In this document: positions 1-9,832 of the stretch, one piece after another
How the letters are laid out: the number at the start of each line of letters is the position of its first letter
Numbering within the stretch: the first letter of the stretch is position 1
Assembly: GCA_023101725.1 (NCBI GenBank)
Contig: JALJCO010009083.1
Coordinates: forward strand, 51,175-115,174
Source of the DNA: Atherinomorus stipes
Taxonomy: Eukaryota; Chordata; Actinopteri; Atheriniformes; Atherinidae
Length of the DNA: 64,000 nucleotides
Reading direction: 5' to 3'
Position numbers and translations under genes: made by a program
Notes under the pieces: model-generated
Told to the model about the DNA's origin: nothing
The model's database searches: none
Seen by the model: only the letters and a program-made list of their open reading frames with translations

Positions 1-1010
1 TTTGCATATTGGTGAACCGAGCTGATCAAAATTAGGCTGTTATGCAGTTTTTCTGATGATGAGGCACCAAAGAAAATAATCAGCATGTTTCTAGGTGAGT
101 TTAAAAAAGTGAAATGTGATGTAAGTTTAAACTTACATCGTTGATTTAAAACCTGAGACTTTTCTAGAGTGAATTTCTTTAAACATCTTAATTAAAAGTC
201 AACACATTTGTTAATGTTATACAAAGAATACAGCACATTGTATGATACACAGAGTTACCACAGATAACTTGATAATCTGATTACTGATTAATCCATCGAA
301 AATTTTTTTAATGACTTCACTGATTAGTTGAGTTTCAAATGAACCAAATTAGATAATTAGTGTATTGGTCTTTAATAAAGAATGACAATAGCTTCTTTGG
401 CATAAACTTGCTCCCAGGCTTAAAGCAGCAGTTGGTCTGAAGTTTTATTTTCATTACTAATTTTTGATGCAGGATCATGTACACGAGGGATGAAAGCCAG
501 GCCAAGGAAAGACACATTTAAAAGTAAACCAGCAATTAGTTTATTATCTTGTTATCATTATATATATATATTTTTTTTTTTTAAATAATGAAAAATTGAA
601 ATATTATTTTCATGTAAATGTAAACTCTGTAAAGTTTGAAAATATTTTTTTTAGAAAAACTGAATTATTTAGTAGTTTGAAAATATATATTTTTTAAGGA
701 AAACTGAATTATTTAGTTTCAAATAAAAACAAATGAAAATGTTGAATAATTATTGCAAATTTATTTATGTAGATGTCTTGTTCATTTTTTAGATGAGTAA
801 AAAATATACTAATGTTCACATTTCATTTAAGTGCAGTTAATTTTAACTTGGTGACTCAGGTCAGAAACATATTTTTGTTTGACTTAAAATGTTCAATAAA
901 TATAAAGGTCTGAATTTGATTTTGTTACTTTAAATGAGTGAAAAGGGATTTTCATTTCTAACTTCTGCTAAAGGGAAGATGATCAGCTTTGGAAAAAGTA
1001 GTCAAATTGC
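1..1010. other. AT-rich stretch without recognisable gene
   Basis: Very AT-rich sequence with a TA run near 560-580 and two similar short tracts near 655-720 (both contain aaaactgaattatttagt). No V-exon framework motif, RSS pair or splice-framed coding block was seen on either strand. It lies on the D-J side of the array. Confidence 0.6.
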
Positions 1011-1017
1011 ATTAAAC

Positions 1018-1410
1018 TGCAGAGTCTTCAGCAGTCAGGCCAATCATCTGCAGATACACTTGATCTTTGTCGTTGTCTCTTGAAACAGTGAAGCGATTCT
1101 TGACCAGGACTGGAATAATATTTGCCACTTCCACTGGGAGCAGAAATGTGGGCGACCCATTCCAGTCCTTTTCCGTCAGCTTGTCTGATCCAGCTGATAT
1201 CAGCATCATCATCAGATATTTCTGCATATGTGCAGGTCAGTTTGTGGGATTCTCCAGGTCTCTTTACCACTGGTTCAGACTCTGTCAGAGTCTGACTGCA
1301 AACATCTGGAAGAAAAGCAGTGATGAGAGCAGAAAACATGAAACTGGAAAACAGAGCAGCAGAAGTGATATTCACCAGGAATTATTGAGAGCAGCAGAAA
1401 CGTTACACAT
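1018..1410 (-). pseudogene. IGHV: V1psi: IGHV pseudogene, A/D-like, frameshifted and lacking its 3' end
   Basis: A leader ATG at 1410 could open a short exon, followed by an intron of only about 80 bp and an acceptor ctgcttttcttccag. The V exon reads [18 protein letters not shown], then [17 protein letters not shown]. Around 1092-1114 the frame shifts (FR3 [17 protein letters not shown] is in another frame). The exon stops after AEDSAV, so the YYCAR end and the RSS are missing. The CDR1 region is acidic and odd (SDDDADISW). It cannot encode or rearrange a V domain. Confidence 0.85.
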
Positions 1411-1419
1411 CCAGTGACA

Positions 1420-2212
1420 GTTATGGAAATGTGTTGTCTGTCTGGTTGGTGGTTTAGTTTGGAGAGACTTAAATTAAAATGGGTTGAGCTAAGATTTGTT
1501 TTGGCTCCTCCTCACACTTTGAAAAAAGGGTAAGTTGAAAAAGAATACAAAAATATTGAAATATCCCTCTAGGAAAAATAAAGTATCTTTTCATTTTTTA
1601 AAAAAAGTGATGATAGGTTGTCGTTTCTTTTTGTACTTTTTGTGTCCAAAAAACTATTTAAAATGTGAATAGCACAAATTATCTTCAATTAAGAACGATA
1701 TATGTCAGAGAATTCTCCATTCCTTCAATCCTTATGTGTGTCCTGTATAAGATATTTTTTTCTGTAATTTGAATTTAGACAAAAGACTCAATCTTTTGTT
1801 GTCCTTTGGAGTTTTAAAGGGCAGATCTGGGGTCTGGATCTTTTTTTCCCCATACAGTACTATGTCCTCAAATGTAGAGATGGCTACATTTGAAGCTTTG
1901 CCATATCATAATTATTTATATTTTTCAACAAATGCATAGTGTACATTATCACCAAGGTGACAGTAGACATGTTTCTGAAAAAGTATAGATAAATGAAAAG
2001 GATAACTTTATTAGTTAGCTTTGTCAATGACAACAAGAACAGGAATATTAATAGTAACAATAATGATTATTATTATTTGTATTGTTTGCTACTGGTATTA
2101 GTATTATGTTAAAAGAACATATTTTGGTGGTGGGGGGGTTTGTTTGTTTTTTACACAGTAATTAACAGACTGTATGTATTCATGTTCACATTTTTGTGCT
2201 TGACTGCATCTT
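1420..2212. other. Spacer V1psi-V2, no gene seen
   Basis: AT-rich intergenic DNA with no framework motif. Nothing beyond simple A/T tracts can be supported here. Confidence 0.5.
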
Positions 2213-2251
2213 AGTATTTGTACAGGTCTGTGGTTGTTTTGCATCACTGTG

Positions 2252-2742
2252 TATCGATGACGAGCACAGTAATACACAGCTGTGTCTTCAGGCTGCAGAT
2301 TCTGTCCTGTTATTGTCACTGTTTCTGCAGAAGTGTCTCTGCTGTAGCTGAACTTGTTTTTTAGGGCATTATTTTGGTTTGCGCTTCCATCCCACCAGAT
2401 AGTAAAAATCCAATCCATTGCTTTTCCTTCCCGCTGTCTGATCCAAGCTGTTCCATAGCCGCTATCAGTCACAGAATAACCAGAAACCCGACAGGTGATG
2501 GACAAAGACTGTCCAGGCTGGACAACATTTGAGTCTGGCTGGATGAGATCAATACTGTACACACCTGTGAAAAAACAAAGCAACATTATATCTGCACAGG
2601 ATCCAGCTGCCAGCAACGTTAAACAATATAAAGTTTAGTTTAATCAGCAGTTACTTGCTTTTAGCTGCTAACTTTAATTAAAACTCTTTACTGTACCTGT
2701 CCAGCTGATGGTTAGAAGCAGTATCACAGTTCTACAGTCCAT
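2252..2742 (-). CDS. IGHV: V2: IGHV segment, family E (only member in the window)
   Basis: L-PART1 2697-2742 encodes [16 protein letters not shown]. The V exon is 2252-2564, with acceptor tttcacag and the split codon restored as Gly. The domain begins IDLIQPDSNVVQPGQSLSITC. It has a long CDR1 (SGYSVTDSGYGTAW), FR2 WIRQREGKAMDWIF, a Trp-rich CDR2 (TIWWDGSANQN), FR3 NKFSYSRDTSAETV and end YYCARHRY. The RSS is 2213-2251: heptamer CACAGTG, 23-bp spacer, weaker nonamer ACAAATACT. Octamer-like ATGCAAAA lies at 2804-2811. The ORF is intact. Its leader and promoter match those of V5/V17/V25 although the V exon belongs to another family. It would be the most D-proximal intact V seen here. Confidence 0.92.
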
Positions 2743-3003
2743 CTTGTTAAACTGCTGCATGTGTCCACTGGTCTCTGTTCAGTTGGTTAAATAAAGGTTC
2801 AAGTTTTGCATAAACTCCTCCTCACACAGAGGAGACACCTGCACTCCTGAAAACTGAGAGAAATAACGATTCATTGTTTCTTCTTTATATTTGTTATATG
2901 GGAGGATATTTCTTATTTTCAGAAATATGCTTATTCAAACATTATTTTTGACTAAAATGTTGGAAATACGGTATTAATAAACAAGTTGTTTTCAGCTTGT
3001 ATG

Positions 3004-3816
3004 TGTGACGACCGTACAAAGGTAAATGAATTTTCTCAGATGAGGTAATCTAGATCCAAGAGGCATGTGGTAAAATGAGTAGAGACAAAGTTCTAGGATT
3101 ACAAAATTTATTTACAATAAAAAAGACAGCTTTAAAATCAAGTTCTGTAGAAAGGACTATTAAAACCAGCTTGGGGAAGGAAGGCCAGGAAGCCTTACAC
3201 CCCAAGTTAGATGCAGGCCGGGAGGGGGACCGCGACCGCAAACAATGGGGTAACTTCGGGGTCGGACCCTCACCCCAGCCACGGCCCAGCAAAGCACAAC
3301 ACAACCAAAAGCATGCAACTCAAACTATAAGTGAAATGCAACAAAACAACTTAAATGAACACAAACCACTCTGCCGGGCCACAAGCACAGGTGAGGCCCC
3401 GACCACCCTGTCCCAGAGACCGTGCGGCCGGAATCAACCTCCCAGACAACCTATAAAACTAAGTCAAAGAAACATAAACAACCTCCTGAGGGAATATAAA
3501 AGAAACAGAACACAGATCAAAAAAATAAAGGGAACAAAAACAGCAGTGGCATTTGGCTGGTGTCTTTATTACTTGCAACAAAAAGGCAGAGGTAGTACCC
3601 ACTCAGTCAGCCTCCTGTTGCCAACAAACTCAAAACCACATGGTTTGCAATTTACCAGCCACTGGTACCCCGGCTTGCATGCCCACCAACACAGACCAGC
3701 AGACCAAACAGCTGGCAGAGCTGTCTGGTCCTGCCTTTATAAGTTGGCTGAATTAGGGGCGGAGCATAGGACCCAGTCCTGGCTATGGCAGCCCAGAGGA
3801 CATGACTCCGGTCACA
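3004..3816. mobile_element. Solo LTR-like insertion, 4-bp target duplication TATG
   Basis: This GC-richer 813-bp block stands out from its surroundings. It has TG...CA ends forming a short inverted repeat (TGTGACGACCG at the left, CGGTCACA at the right) and is flanked by TATG on both sides (3000-3003 and 3817-3820). On the minus strand there is a TATAAAG-type box near 3735 and an AATAAA near 3107, which would suit a minus-oriented LTR. No internal gag or pol coding adjoins it. An open frame at 3075-3854 has no recognisable domain and is probably chance. Family not identified. Confidence 0.6.
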
Positions 3817-3820
3817 TATG

Positions 3821-3906
3821 GTACAGTGTATACCAAATATATTGGTATGTCTGACCTGTTTCCTGAAAAAATTTTATTAAACATTAGCAAGTATACACAC
3901 ACATAC

Positions 3907-3946
<40 letters not shown>

Positions 3947-4474
3947 GAGTACAGTATTAAGCATAGTTATGTTTATTGCTTTTATTTAAAAGAAATTTTT
4001 TCATGGTCATAAGACAAGTGCATGTCTACTTGAAAGTGGCCTGAATCCGATCCAAAAGTGTCAGATTCAATGCAACTTACGCTGTTCACACGGTTAGAAG
4101 CAGATCAGATATGGGTCACATTTGAGCGAAAAGATCGGATTCAGGTCGCATTTACTTGCAGTGTGAATGTTGCTTCATTTACATTTTAAATATTACAAAC
4201 AAGGGAATAAAACTGTGTTCACAAAAGATATTTATGTTGTTCCTTTCTAAACTAATTGAATTATGAATTGAAATGTTTATTTGTTAATGACGTTTTTACA
4301 GATAAAAGACAGTTCATAGCATGTGATCTGCAGTTTTATATGTTTTAAAAATCCAACATATGTTTAAATCAAATAAATTTATTAGACAATGTAAATCAAC
4401 TTTCGAGAATTAAAAAATTGGGAAGAAAGAGGATCACATATTTTTTTTTTTTTTTTTTTTTTTTTTGTCAGTGA
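3821..4474. repeat. Repeat-rich spacer: (AT)n, MITE-like remnant, poly-T
   Basis: An (AT)n microsatellite lies at about 3909-3941. At 4030-4170 inverted tracts with gaatccgatc / gatcggattcaggtcgc look like a remnant of a non-autonomous DNA transposon. A poly-T run occupies 4441-4466, right beside the V3psi RSS. No coding region was seen. Confidence 0.5.
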
Positions 4475-4513
4475 TGTTTTTATGCAGCTGCTTCATTTTC
4501 TTCTGTCACTGTG

Positions 4514-4804
4514 TTTCTTCATCTCCCCAATCCAGTCCAGAGCTCTCCCTGGTCTCTGTCGTATCCAGTGCATGTAGCATTCTAAGCCCAGATGTGACAC
4601 ATGACATCTTCACTGTCTCTCCAGGTCTTTTGACCTCAGATCAAGACTGATGCAGTTTGATCTCACTGTAGACTCCTGTAAGGAAAGAATAGTCATCCTG
4701 AACCAGAAAAAAAAATGAAGGAAGAAAGAAATGTTTTTGAAAATGAAGTAGAAACAATGAATAGTAGTAACAAATGATAAATTCCAAATTATCGCTTTTT
4801 CCAT
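4514..4804 (-). pseudogene. IGHV: V3psi: IGHV pseudogene, family C, CDR2-FR3 deleted
   Basis: The leader ATG is at 4804 (MEKAIIWNLSF..), followed by an intron and a V exon running left from 4675. The exon goes from FR1-CDR1 to the start of FR2/CDR2 and then jumps to the last bases before the heptamer, so CDR2, FR3 and the second Cys are missing. The leader donor is changed (cat followed by tgtttc, against catggtag in V6). The RSS survives at 4475-4513: heptamer CACAGTG, 23-bp spacer, nonamer ATAAAAACA. An octamer-like site is at 4920-4927. Confidence 0.85.
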
Positions 4805-5084
4805 TCCAAACACTGAATATCAGCACTCTGTGACAGATGTCTTAGAAATGTTTAAAACTGTCTCAGTGTTCTGCACAAACTGTATGAGAGCTGCTGATGG
4901 AGTGTTTATAAGAGAAAGAGTTTGCATAGACCTCCCTCTACAGATTTAAAAGGAGAACATGCAGCACAAATACATACCTGCATATACGACAGAGATCCAA
5001 GCAATATACATGTAAAAAGATAAAACACTTTAACACAATTTATGTATTTATTTCTTCCTCTATTGTAATCCATCTGTAGTAACG

Positions 5085-5686
5085 AATCATTAAAGCCAGA
5101 GTTGGTAATCCTGCTCAAAAACACTTTGTTCTCCTGGGTAAAACGATTCTTCCATTCTGACATTAGTCAATACATCATGTACTCATAAAAAAGAAGGAAA
5201 AAGACAGACATCTGTGAGAGCTGCAGTTCTCTAAAAACTGACAGAATGGCAGGCATTAGTAATTCACAATTTAATGAAAGAACGAATCGATGCCTTTATG
5301 TCCTGTCTCTGTCCCTTCCCTCTCTCTGTTACCCACGTGACCCCGTGTGTGCCACTTACTGTAAACAAATATAGCTAACGGACTGCTAACTGCTGTTGCA
5401 CCAAAGAAAAAAAAACATAACAAAACAACAGATAAGGATTAAGCGTCAGAGGCGATGATGTTTGCAGTGTGGACTTTTTACACTGCAGAAGGAGTTGGAG
5501 GTGAGTGAATTAAAGCTTTTCAAAAACGTGGTTTGTCAGGTGTTTACTATCAAGTTAACGAGCTATCCACTCGGCTGTTATCGTTAACCTGCTCGTAAAA
5601 CATCAGCGTACATGTCCCTGTACTCTGAAGGTGTGGCTTCGAGAGGTGTTTTCTTAAACTGTCGCTTGCCAACCCTAGCTTTGAGA
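5085..5686. mobile_element. MITE-like element with TTAAAGCYAGRGTTGG termini
   Basis: The left end attaaagccagagttggtaa and the right end ttgccaaccctagcttt form a terminal inverted repeat. The same ends bound 18498-18836, and left-end copies occur at about 25298, 43138 and 54373. There is no transposase inside. The internal part (atcgatgcctttatgtc.., gtaaacaaatatagct..) is shared among the copies. Confidence 0.5.
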
Positions 5687-5991
5687 TACTGAACTGATTA
5701 GCGCATGATGCCACAACGCTATTTATATCGTTATTGTATCTTTTGCAAAAATGCTCTGATTTCAACAGACAGGTTGCTGTTCTTTCATTGTTTTACTGAA
5801 AACAATTTCATTGGACTGGGACGCCAGTTATAATGATAATGAAGTTTTCTGATTCTGATTTTATGTCAAAGTCTCTTCTCTATTTCTTCAATAACTGCAT
5901 CAAAATATGAACTAAAATTGCTGCTATAAAACAACAGCATGAAACTGCTGCAGGATTTTGTGCAGCTGTTCAACCAGCTTCAATCACTGTG

Positions 5992-6346
5992 CTTCTCGAG
6001 CACAATAATAAACAGCAGAATCTTCAGTCTTCAGACTGCTCATCTGCAGGTACAGCTGCTGTTTGCTGTTGTCTCTGGAGATGGTAAAACCGGCCTCGAA
6101 ATGACTGAGAGTAGTATTGGCTGCCACCACCGCTACTGATATAAGCAATCCACTCCAGTCCTTTTCCAGGAGCCTGTCTGATCCAGGCCATGTAGTAGCC
6201 ACTGATTGAGAATCCAGAACCTGTACAGGTCAGTGTGTGGGATTTTCCAGGACTTTTAACAGCTGGTTCAGATTCTGTCAGAGTCTGACCATCACTACCT
6301 ATGAAACCAGTGAGAAAAATACATGTTTTGAAATAAAATAGTACAT
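5992..6346 (-). pseudogene. IGHV: V4psi: IGHV pseudogene, family A, frameshift and lost leader
   Basis: The V exon (5992-6298) reads [23 protein letters not shown]1 [15 protein letters not shown]2 [12 protein letters not shown] and end YYCAREAQ. One extra A in the run at 6086-6089 (four, where intact A genes have three) shifts the frame in FR3. The RSS 5953-5991 is good (CACAGTG, 23 bp, ACAAAATCC). The intron side stops at about 6346, where a DNA-transposon fragment begins. No L-PART1 or octamer is left. Confidence 0.9.
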
Positions 6347-6767
6347 GCCGTTCATCCGACATTTCCTGTGCATCCACCTATAGCTAACCATGCGGGTCCT
6401 TGCAGCTCCTTCTGGATGGAGTCAATAACTTGACCAATGTCCGCATACTGTTCACGTCTTAATCCGTATGCTTTCAGCACCAGAATTAAGCGTCTCTTAC
6501 AAATTACCACCCTGTGTTTGATTGCAAGAGATCGCAGGATATCATTATAGTTCATTCCAAGCTTGAAATAATATGAAATCAAGTCTATATTCTCTACTTA
6601 TACGACTCATGCTATCTCGTTCCCACGCATTAATAACTCGTGGCCACGACTTATACTATCTCGTGGCCACGCACTAATAACTCGTGGCCACGAGTTATTA
6701 GTGCGTGGCCACGACTTGACATCTTGCCAACTTTTTTTCTGTCCATGTCATCAGAGGGGCTCCGTAG
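6347..6767 (-). mobile_element. Truncated DNA transposon with integrase-like ORF and palindrome array
   Basis: The right end at 6767 reads outward-in as ctacggagcccctctg. Inside, 6597-6716 repeats the palindrome CTCGTGGCCACGAG in several forms. A minus-strand ORF starts at 6582 (MISYYFKLGMNYNDILRSLA..). It resembles the N-terminal helix-turn-helix part of the integrase-core transposases common in fish genomes (family recognised from memory, not searched). The frame breaks near 6400 and the element ends at about 6347, abutting V4psi. The same terminus type (CTACGG.. plus a palindrome array) occurs at 36305 and 40114. Confidence 0.6.
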
Positions 6768-7269
6768 TTCTTTGAGAAACAGGAAGCCAGTGAGATTTAA
6801 GGACTGGAGTTATATCACTTCCTTTGTCTGAGTGAAGACGTGAGCGTCTGTATTCTGGACTAACTGCAGCTGATGGACTTTTGAGAACATTATGATACTT
6901 GTTTATTATGAATGAAGAATGATTATCACTGATTTCACTTGTTTGTGCCCCGAGAGGAAACAGATTCCTGAAGAGTTGGATTCCTGATCCTCCCAAAGAT
7001 TTCAATTCCACACACTGCTTTGTGAATTTGGTTTAATACCTGATACATAAATAAATCATCAAAGTTAATCATGTGATGTTTTGCTGTTTTTCGTTAAAAT
7101 TATTGACATTTCACGTCTTGAATCATGTTCTTTTCTAAATATATGAAAAACATGTTTGAAACATCAATATTTAAAACATAAAATTAATATAAATTTACAT
7201 GAATCAGTTTCACGAGTGTTGTTAATCTTCTTGAGAACAAAGGATTACTATGTCATTTGTTGCCAGTGA
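6768..7269. other. Spacer paralogous to 14075-14715, with a minus-strand LINE scrap
   Basis: From ttctttgagaaacaggaagcc onward it matches the spacers upstream of other B genes (for example 14075 and 27575). The first ~115 bp are a minus-strand LINE 3'-coding remnant; the rest is AT-rich spacer leading into V5. Confidence 0.6.
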
Positions 7270-7308
7270 GGTTTTTGTGCAGCTGCTTAACTGTGTTCAA
7301 TCACTGTG

Positions 7309-7795
7309 GATCTCGAGCACAATAATAAACAGCAGAATCTTCCGTCTTCAGACTGTTCATCTGCAGGTACAGCTGCTGTTTGCTGTTGTCTCTGGAGATG
7401 GTAAACCGGCCCTGAACTGACTGAGAGTAGTATTGGCTGCCAGTATCAGTTGCAACCCACTCCAGTCCTTTTCCAGGAGCCTGTCTGACCCAGGCCATCC
7501 AGTAGCTGCTGAATGTGAATCCAGAAGCTGTACAGGTCAGTTTGTGGGATTCTCCAGGTCTTTTAACAGCTGGTTCAGATTCTGTCAGAGTCTGACCATC
7601 AGCCCCTTAAGAAAAAAGAGGAAAACATTTTTTGTGCCATGACAAGAAATTCACTTCAACAGGAAACCAAACGTTCACTAAGAACAAAACAACTTAAAAG
7701 TAATGAAGCCATTTTCTTTAACCTGCAACCTTTAATTAAAACTCTTCACCTGTCCAGCAGATGGTTAGAAGAAGTATCACAGTTCTACAGTCCAT
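7309..7795 (-). CDS. IGHV: V5: IGHV segment, family A
   Basis: L-PART1 7750-7795 ([16 protein letters not shown]) and V exon 7309-7605 join through a GT..AG intron with acceptor tttcttaag. The domain is [22 protein letters not shown]1 [14 protein letters not shown]2 [13 protein letters not shown], a short CDR2 (ATDTGSQYY), FR3 [17 protein letters not shown] and end YYCARDP. The RSS 7270-7308 is canonical: CACAGTG, 23 bp, ACAAAAACC. ATGCAAAA octamer variant at 7857-7864 with a TTTATTTAA-type box between it and the leader. Close paralogues are V17 and V25. Confidence 0.95.
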
Positions 7796-7912
7796 CTTGT
7801 TAAACTGCTGCATGTGTCCACTGGTCTCTGTTCAGTCGGTTAAATAAAGGTTCAAGTTTTGCATAAACTCCTCCTCAGAGAGGAGACACCTGCACTCCTG
7901 ATAACTGAGACA

Positions 7913-8164
7913 AATCATTTGGGGGAGTGGATAGCCCAGTGGTAGCGTCATGGGCTTGGGCACAGAGGACCGGGGTTCGATTCCCCGACACCACTCCTGG
8001 GTGAACCACTGTGGACCCCTAAGCAAGGTCCCTAACCCCCCACCACCGACTGCTCCCCGGGCGCTTTAAGCAGCAGCCCACTGCTCTCTGATACTCACAG
8101 TACAGAGATGGGTAAAATGCAGAGCCCTAATTTCATATCATACAAGTATAACAAAAAAAGAAAA
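7913..8164 (+). mobile_element. tRNA-derived SINE
   Basis: An A-box-like block (tagcccagtggtagcg) and a B box (ggttcgattcc) are followed by a body typical of fish SINEs (ctaagcaaggtccctaacccc, ctccccgggcgcttta) and an A-rich tail. The paralogous spacers at 28834 and 45138 run straight from actgagacaaat to gaggatttaat, so they are empty sites. The insertion therefore postdates the block duplication. Confidence 0.8.
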
Positions 8165-8625
8165 AAATGAGGATTTAATATCCATCACTGAACCAGTCAA
8201 CATTGTTCATTACTTAGATGCTGCAAATATTAATCATTTATAGCTTAAATGAATGTTGTGGTATGTATGATCTGTTATTTAATAAAAGATGAACAAGTAA
8301 ACAAAATAAAGCACGTTATATTTATAAGACTGAACAAATCTTCATTGCTTTTTATTTTCCTCTTTTTCTAAAGTCATTTTGAAAGTATATTTTGTTTTTT
8401 TTAACTAATCAGTATATTTCATGGTTTAAATTATGAATTTTAAATGTCTGATTTATTGGTAATGTTTGATCGTGTGTTTAAAATCCGTTGGGTATTATGC
8501 ATTACAGTAATAAATAGCCAATACAATGCTAATTACTATTAATTTATTAGCTATGTATATTTATTTTGCAAATGTTTTTGAAAATAGACAGAAAATAAGA
8601 TCACACTGATTTTTGTTGTCAGTGA
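8165..8625. other. Spacer V5-V6
   Basis: AT-rich DNA collinear with 28834-29286 and 45138-45586, the matching positions between V17/V18 and V25/V26. No gene seen. Confidence 0.6.
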
Positions 8626-8664
8626 TGTTTTTGTGCAGCTGCTTCATTGTCTTCTGTCACTGTG

Positions 8665-9116
8665 TCTCTTCGAGCACAGAAATAAACAGCAGCATCTTCT
8701 GCTGTCAGACTCCTGATCTCCAGGTACTGAGTGCTGCTGGGAACATCTTCAGTCATCAGGAAACGACTTTGAAAAGAACTTCCGTATCTAGCAGAGTTTG
8801 ATCCTGCATCCATCTCCCCGATCCACTCCAGAGCTCTCCCTGGTCTCTGTCGTATCCAGTGCATGTAGTAGCTGCTCATCGTAAACCCAGATATGACACA
8901 TGACATCTTCACCGTCTCTCCAGGTCTTTTGACCTCAGATGAAGACTGGTCCAGTTTGATCTCACTGCAGACTCCTGTAAGGAGAAGAAATGATCCTGAA
9001 CCAGCAAAAAAATGGAAGGAAGAAAAAAAATGTTAAAAATAAAGTGAGGCAGAAACAACTGTCCTACCATGAATAATGGTAACAAATAACAAACTCCAAA
9101 TTATTGATTTTTCCAT
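8665..9116 (-). CDS. IGHV: V6: IGHV segment, family C
   Basis: L-PART1 9068-9116 ([17 protein letters not shown]) has donor catggtag. V exon 8665-8974 follows acceptor ctccttacag. The domain is [22 protein letters not shown]1 [14 protein letters not shown]2 [17 protein letters not shown]2 [13 protein letters not shown]3 [17 protein letters not shown] and end YFCARRD. The RSS 8626-8664 is CACAGTG, 23 bp, ACAAAAACA. Octamer ATGCAAAC lies at 9230-9237, with TATAAA just inside it at 9215-9220. FR3 has none of the RFTISRDNS consensus of family A. Paralogues are V18 and V26. Confidence 0.95.
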
Positions 9117-9239
9117 TCTAAACACTGAATGTCAGCACTCTGACAGATGTCTTAGAAATGTTTAAAACTGTCTAAGTGTTCTGCAAAAACTGTATGAGAG
9201 CTGCTGATGGAGTGTTTATAAGAGAAAGAGTTTGCATAG

Positions 9240-9832
9240 ACCTCCCTCTACAGGTTTAAAAGGAGAACATGCAGCACAAATACATACCTGCATGTACAGT
9301 ACAACAGAGATCCAAGTAATATACATGTAAAAAGATCTTTAAAACAATTAATGTATTTATTTGTTTCTCTTTTGTTATTCATCCTGTGGTTCTAGAAGGA
9401 GGAAACTAATTCAAGTACTACTTTATGAGAATCATTTAAGATACTTAGCTGATTAGCAGATGATGCCACGACCTCACAAGACAGCTGATAGGGAAGATTT
9501 TTTTCTTTTTTTTTTTTTTTTTAGGAATTATGAACAACAAGCACAGGAAGTGGAGACTGTGTAAATTTCCGAGGAATAAGAAGTATTTTGGAGCGCATGG
9601 TCAGATATTTTCAGATATTTTGGTGTTTTAATGGTTTTTCTGGAAGCATTTCAATGATTTAGAGCTGAAGGTTTATTTCAGGGCGGTACATGAATACAGC
9701 TGATCTATGTCAGTAAGATTTAAGTTCAATTCACAGTTTGATGCTATTCAGTAAAAATCAGTTTGATGAGAAAAAAAATGTCTTTCTTGTGAGAACAGAA
9801 AGAAACTCACCACAGTGACCTTGTGATCTGAT
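9240..9832. other. Spacer upstream of V6 with poly-T tract
   Basis: It contains a poly-T run at about 9500-9524 followed by aggaattatgaacaacaagc. The whole stretch recurs at 29910-30484 and 46210-46774. No coding region recognised. Confidence 0.55.

Noticed and set aside
1067..1417. Plus-strand open frame opposite V1psi (similar ones lie opposite most V exons)
   Set aside because: Antisense shadows of the V exons; their translations follow from conserved V codons and have no independent support.
3075..3854. 259-residue open frame on the plus strand
   Set aside because: It lies within and just past the LTR-like block, has no recognisable domain and low-complexity composition, and its end crosses the right LTR boundary; likely chance.
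7917..7990. Possible tRNA gene
   Set aside because: A and B boxes are present but the sequence continues into a SINE body and A-rich tail, so it is a tRNA-derived SINE.
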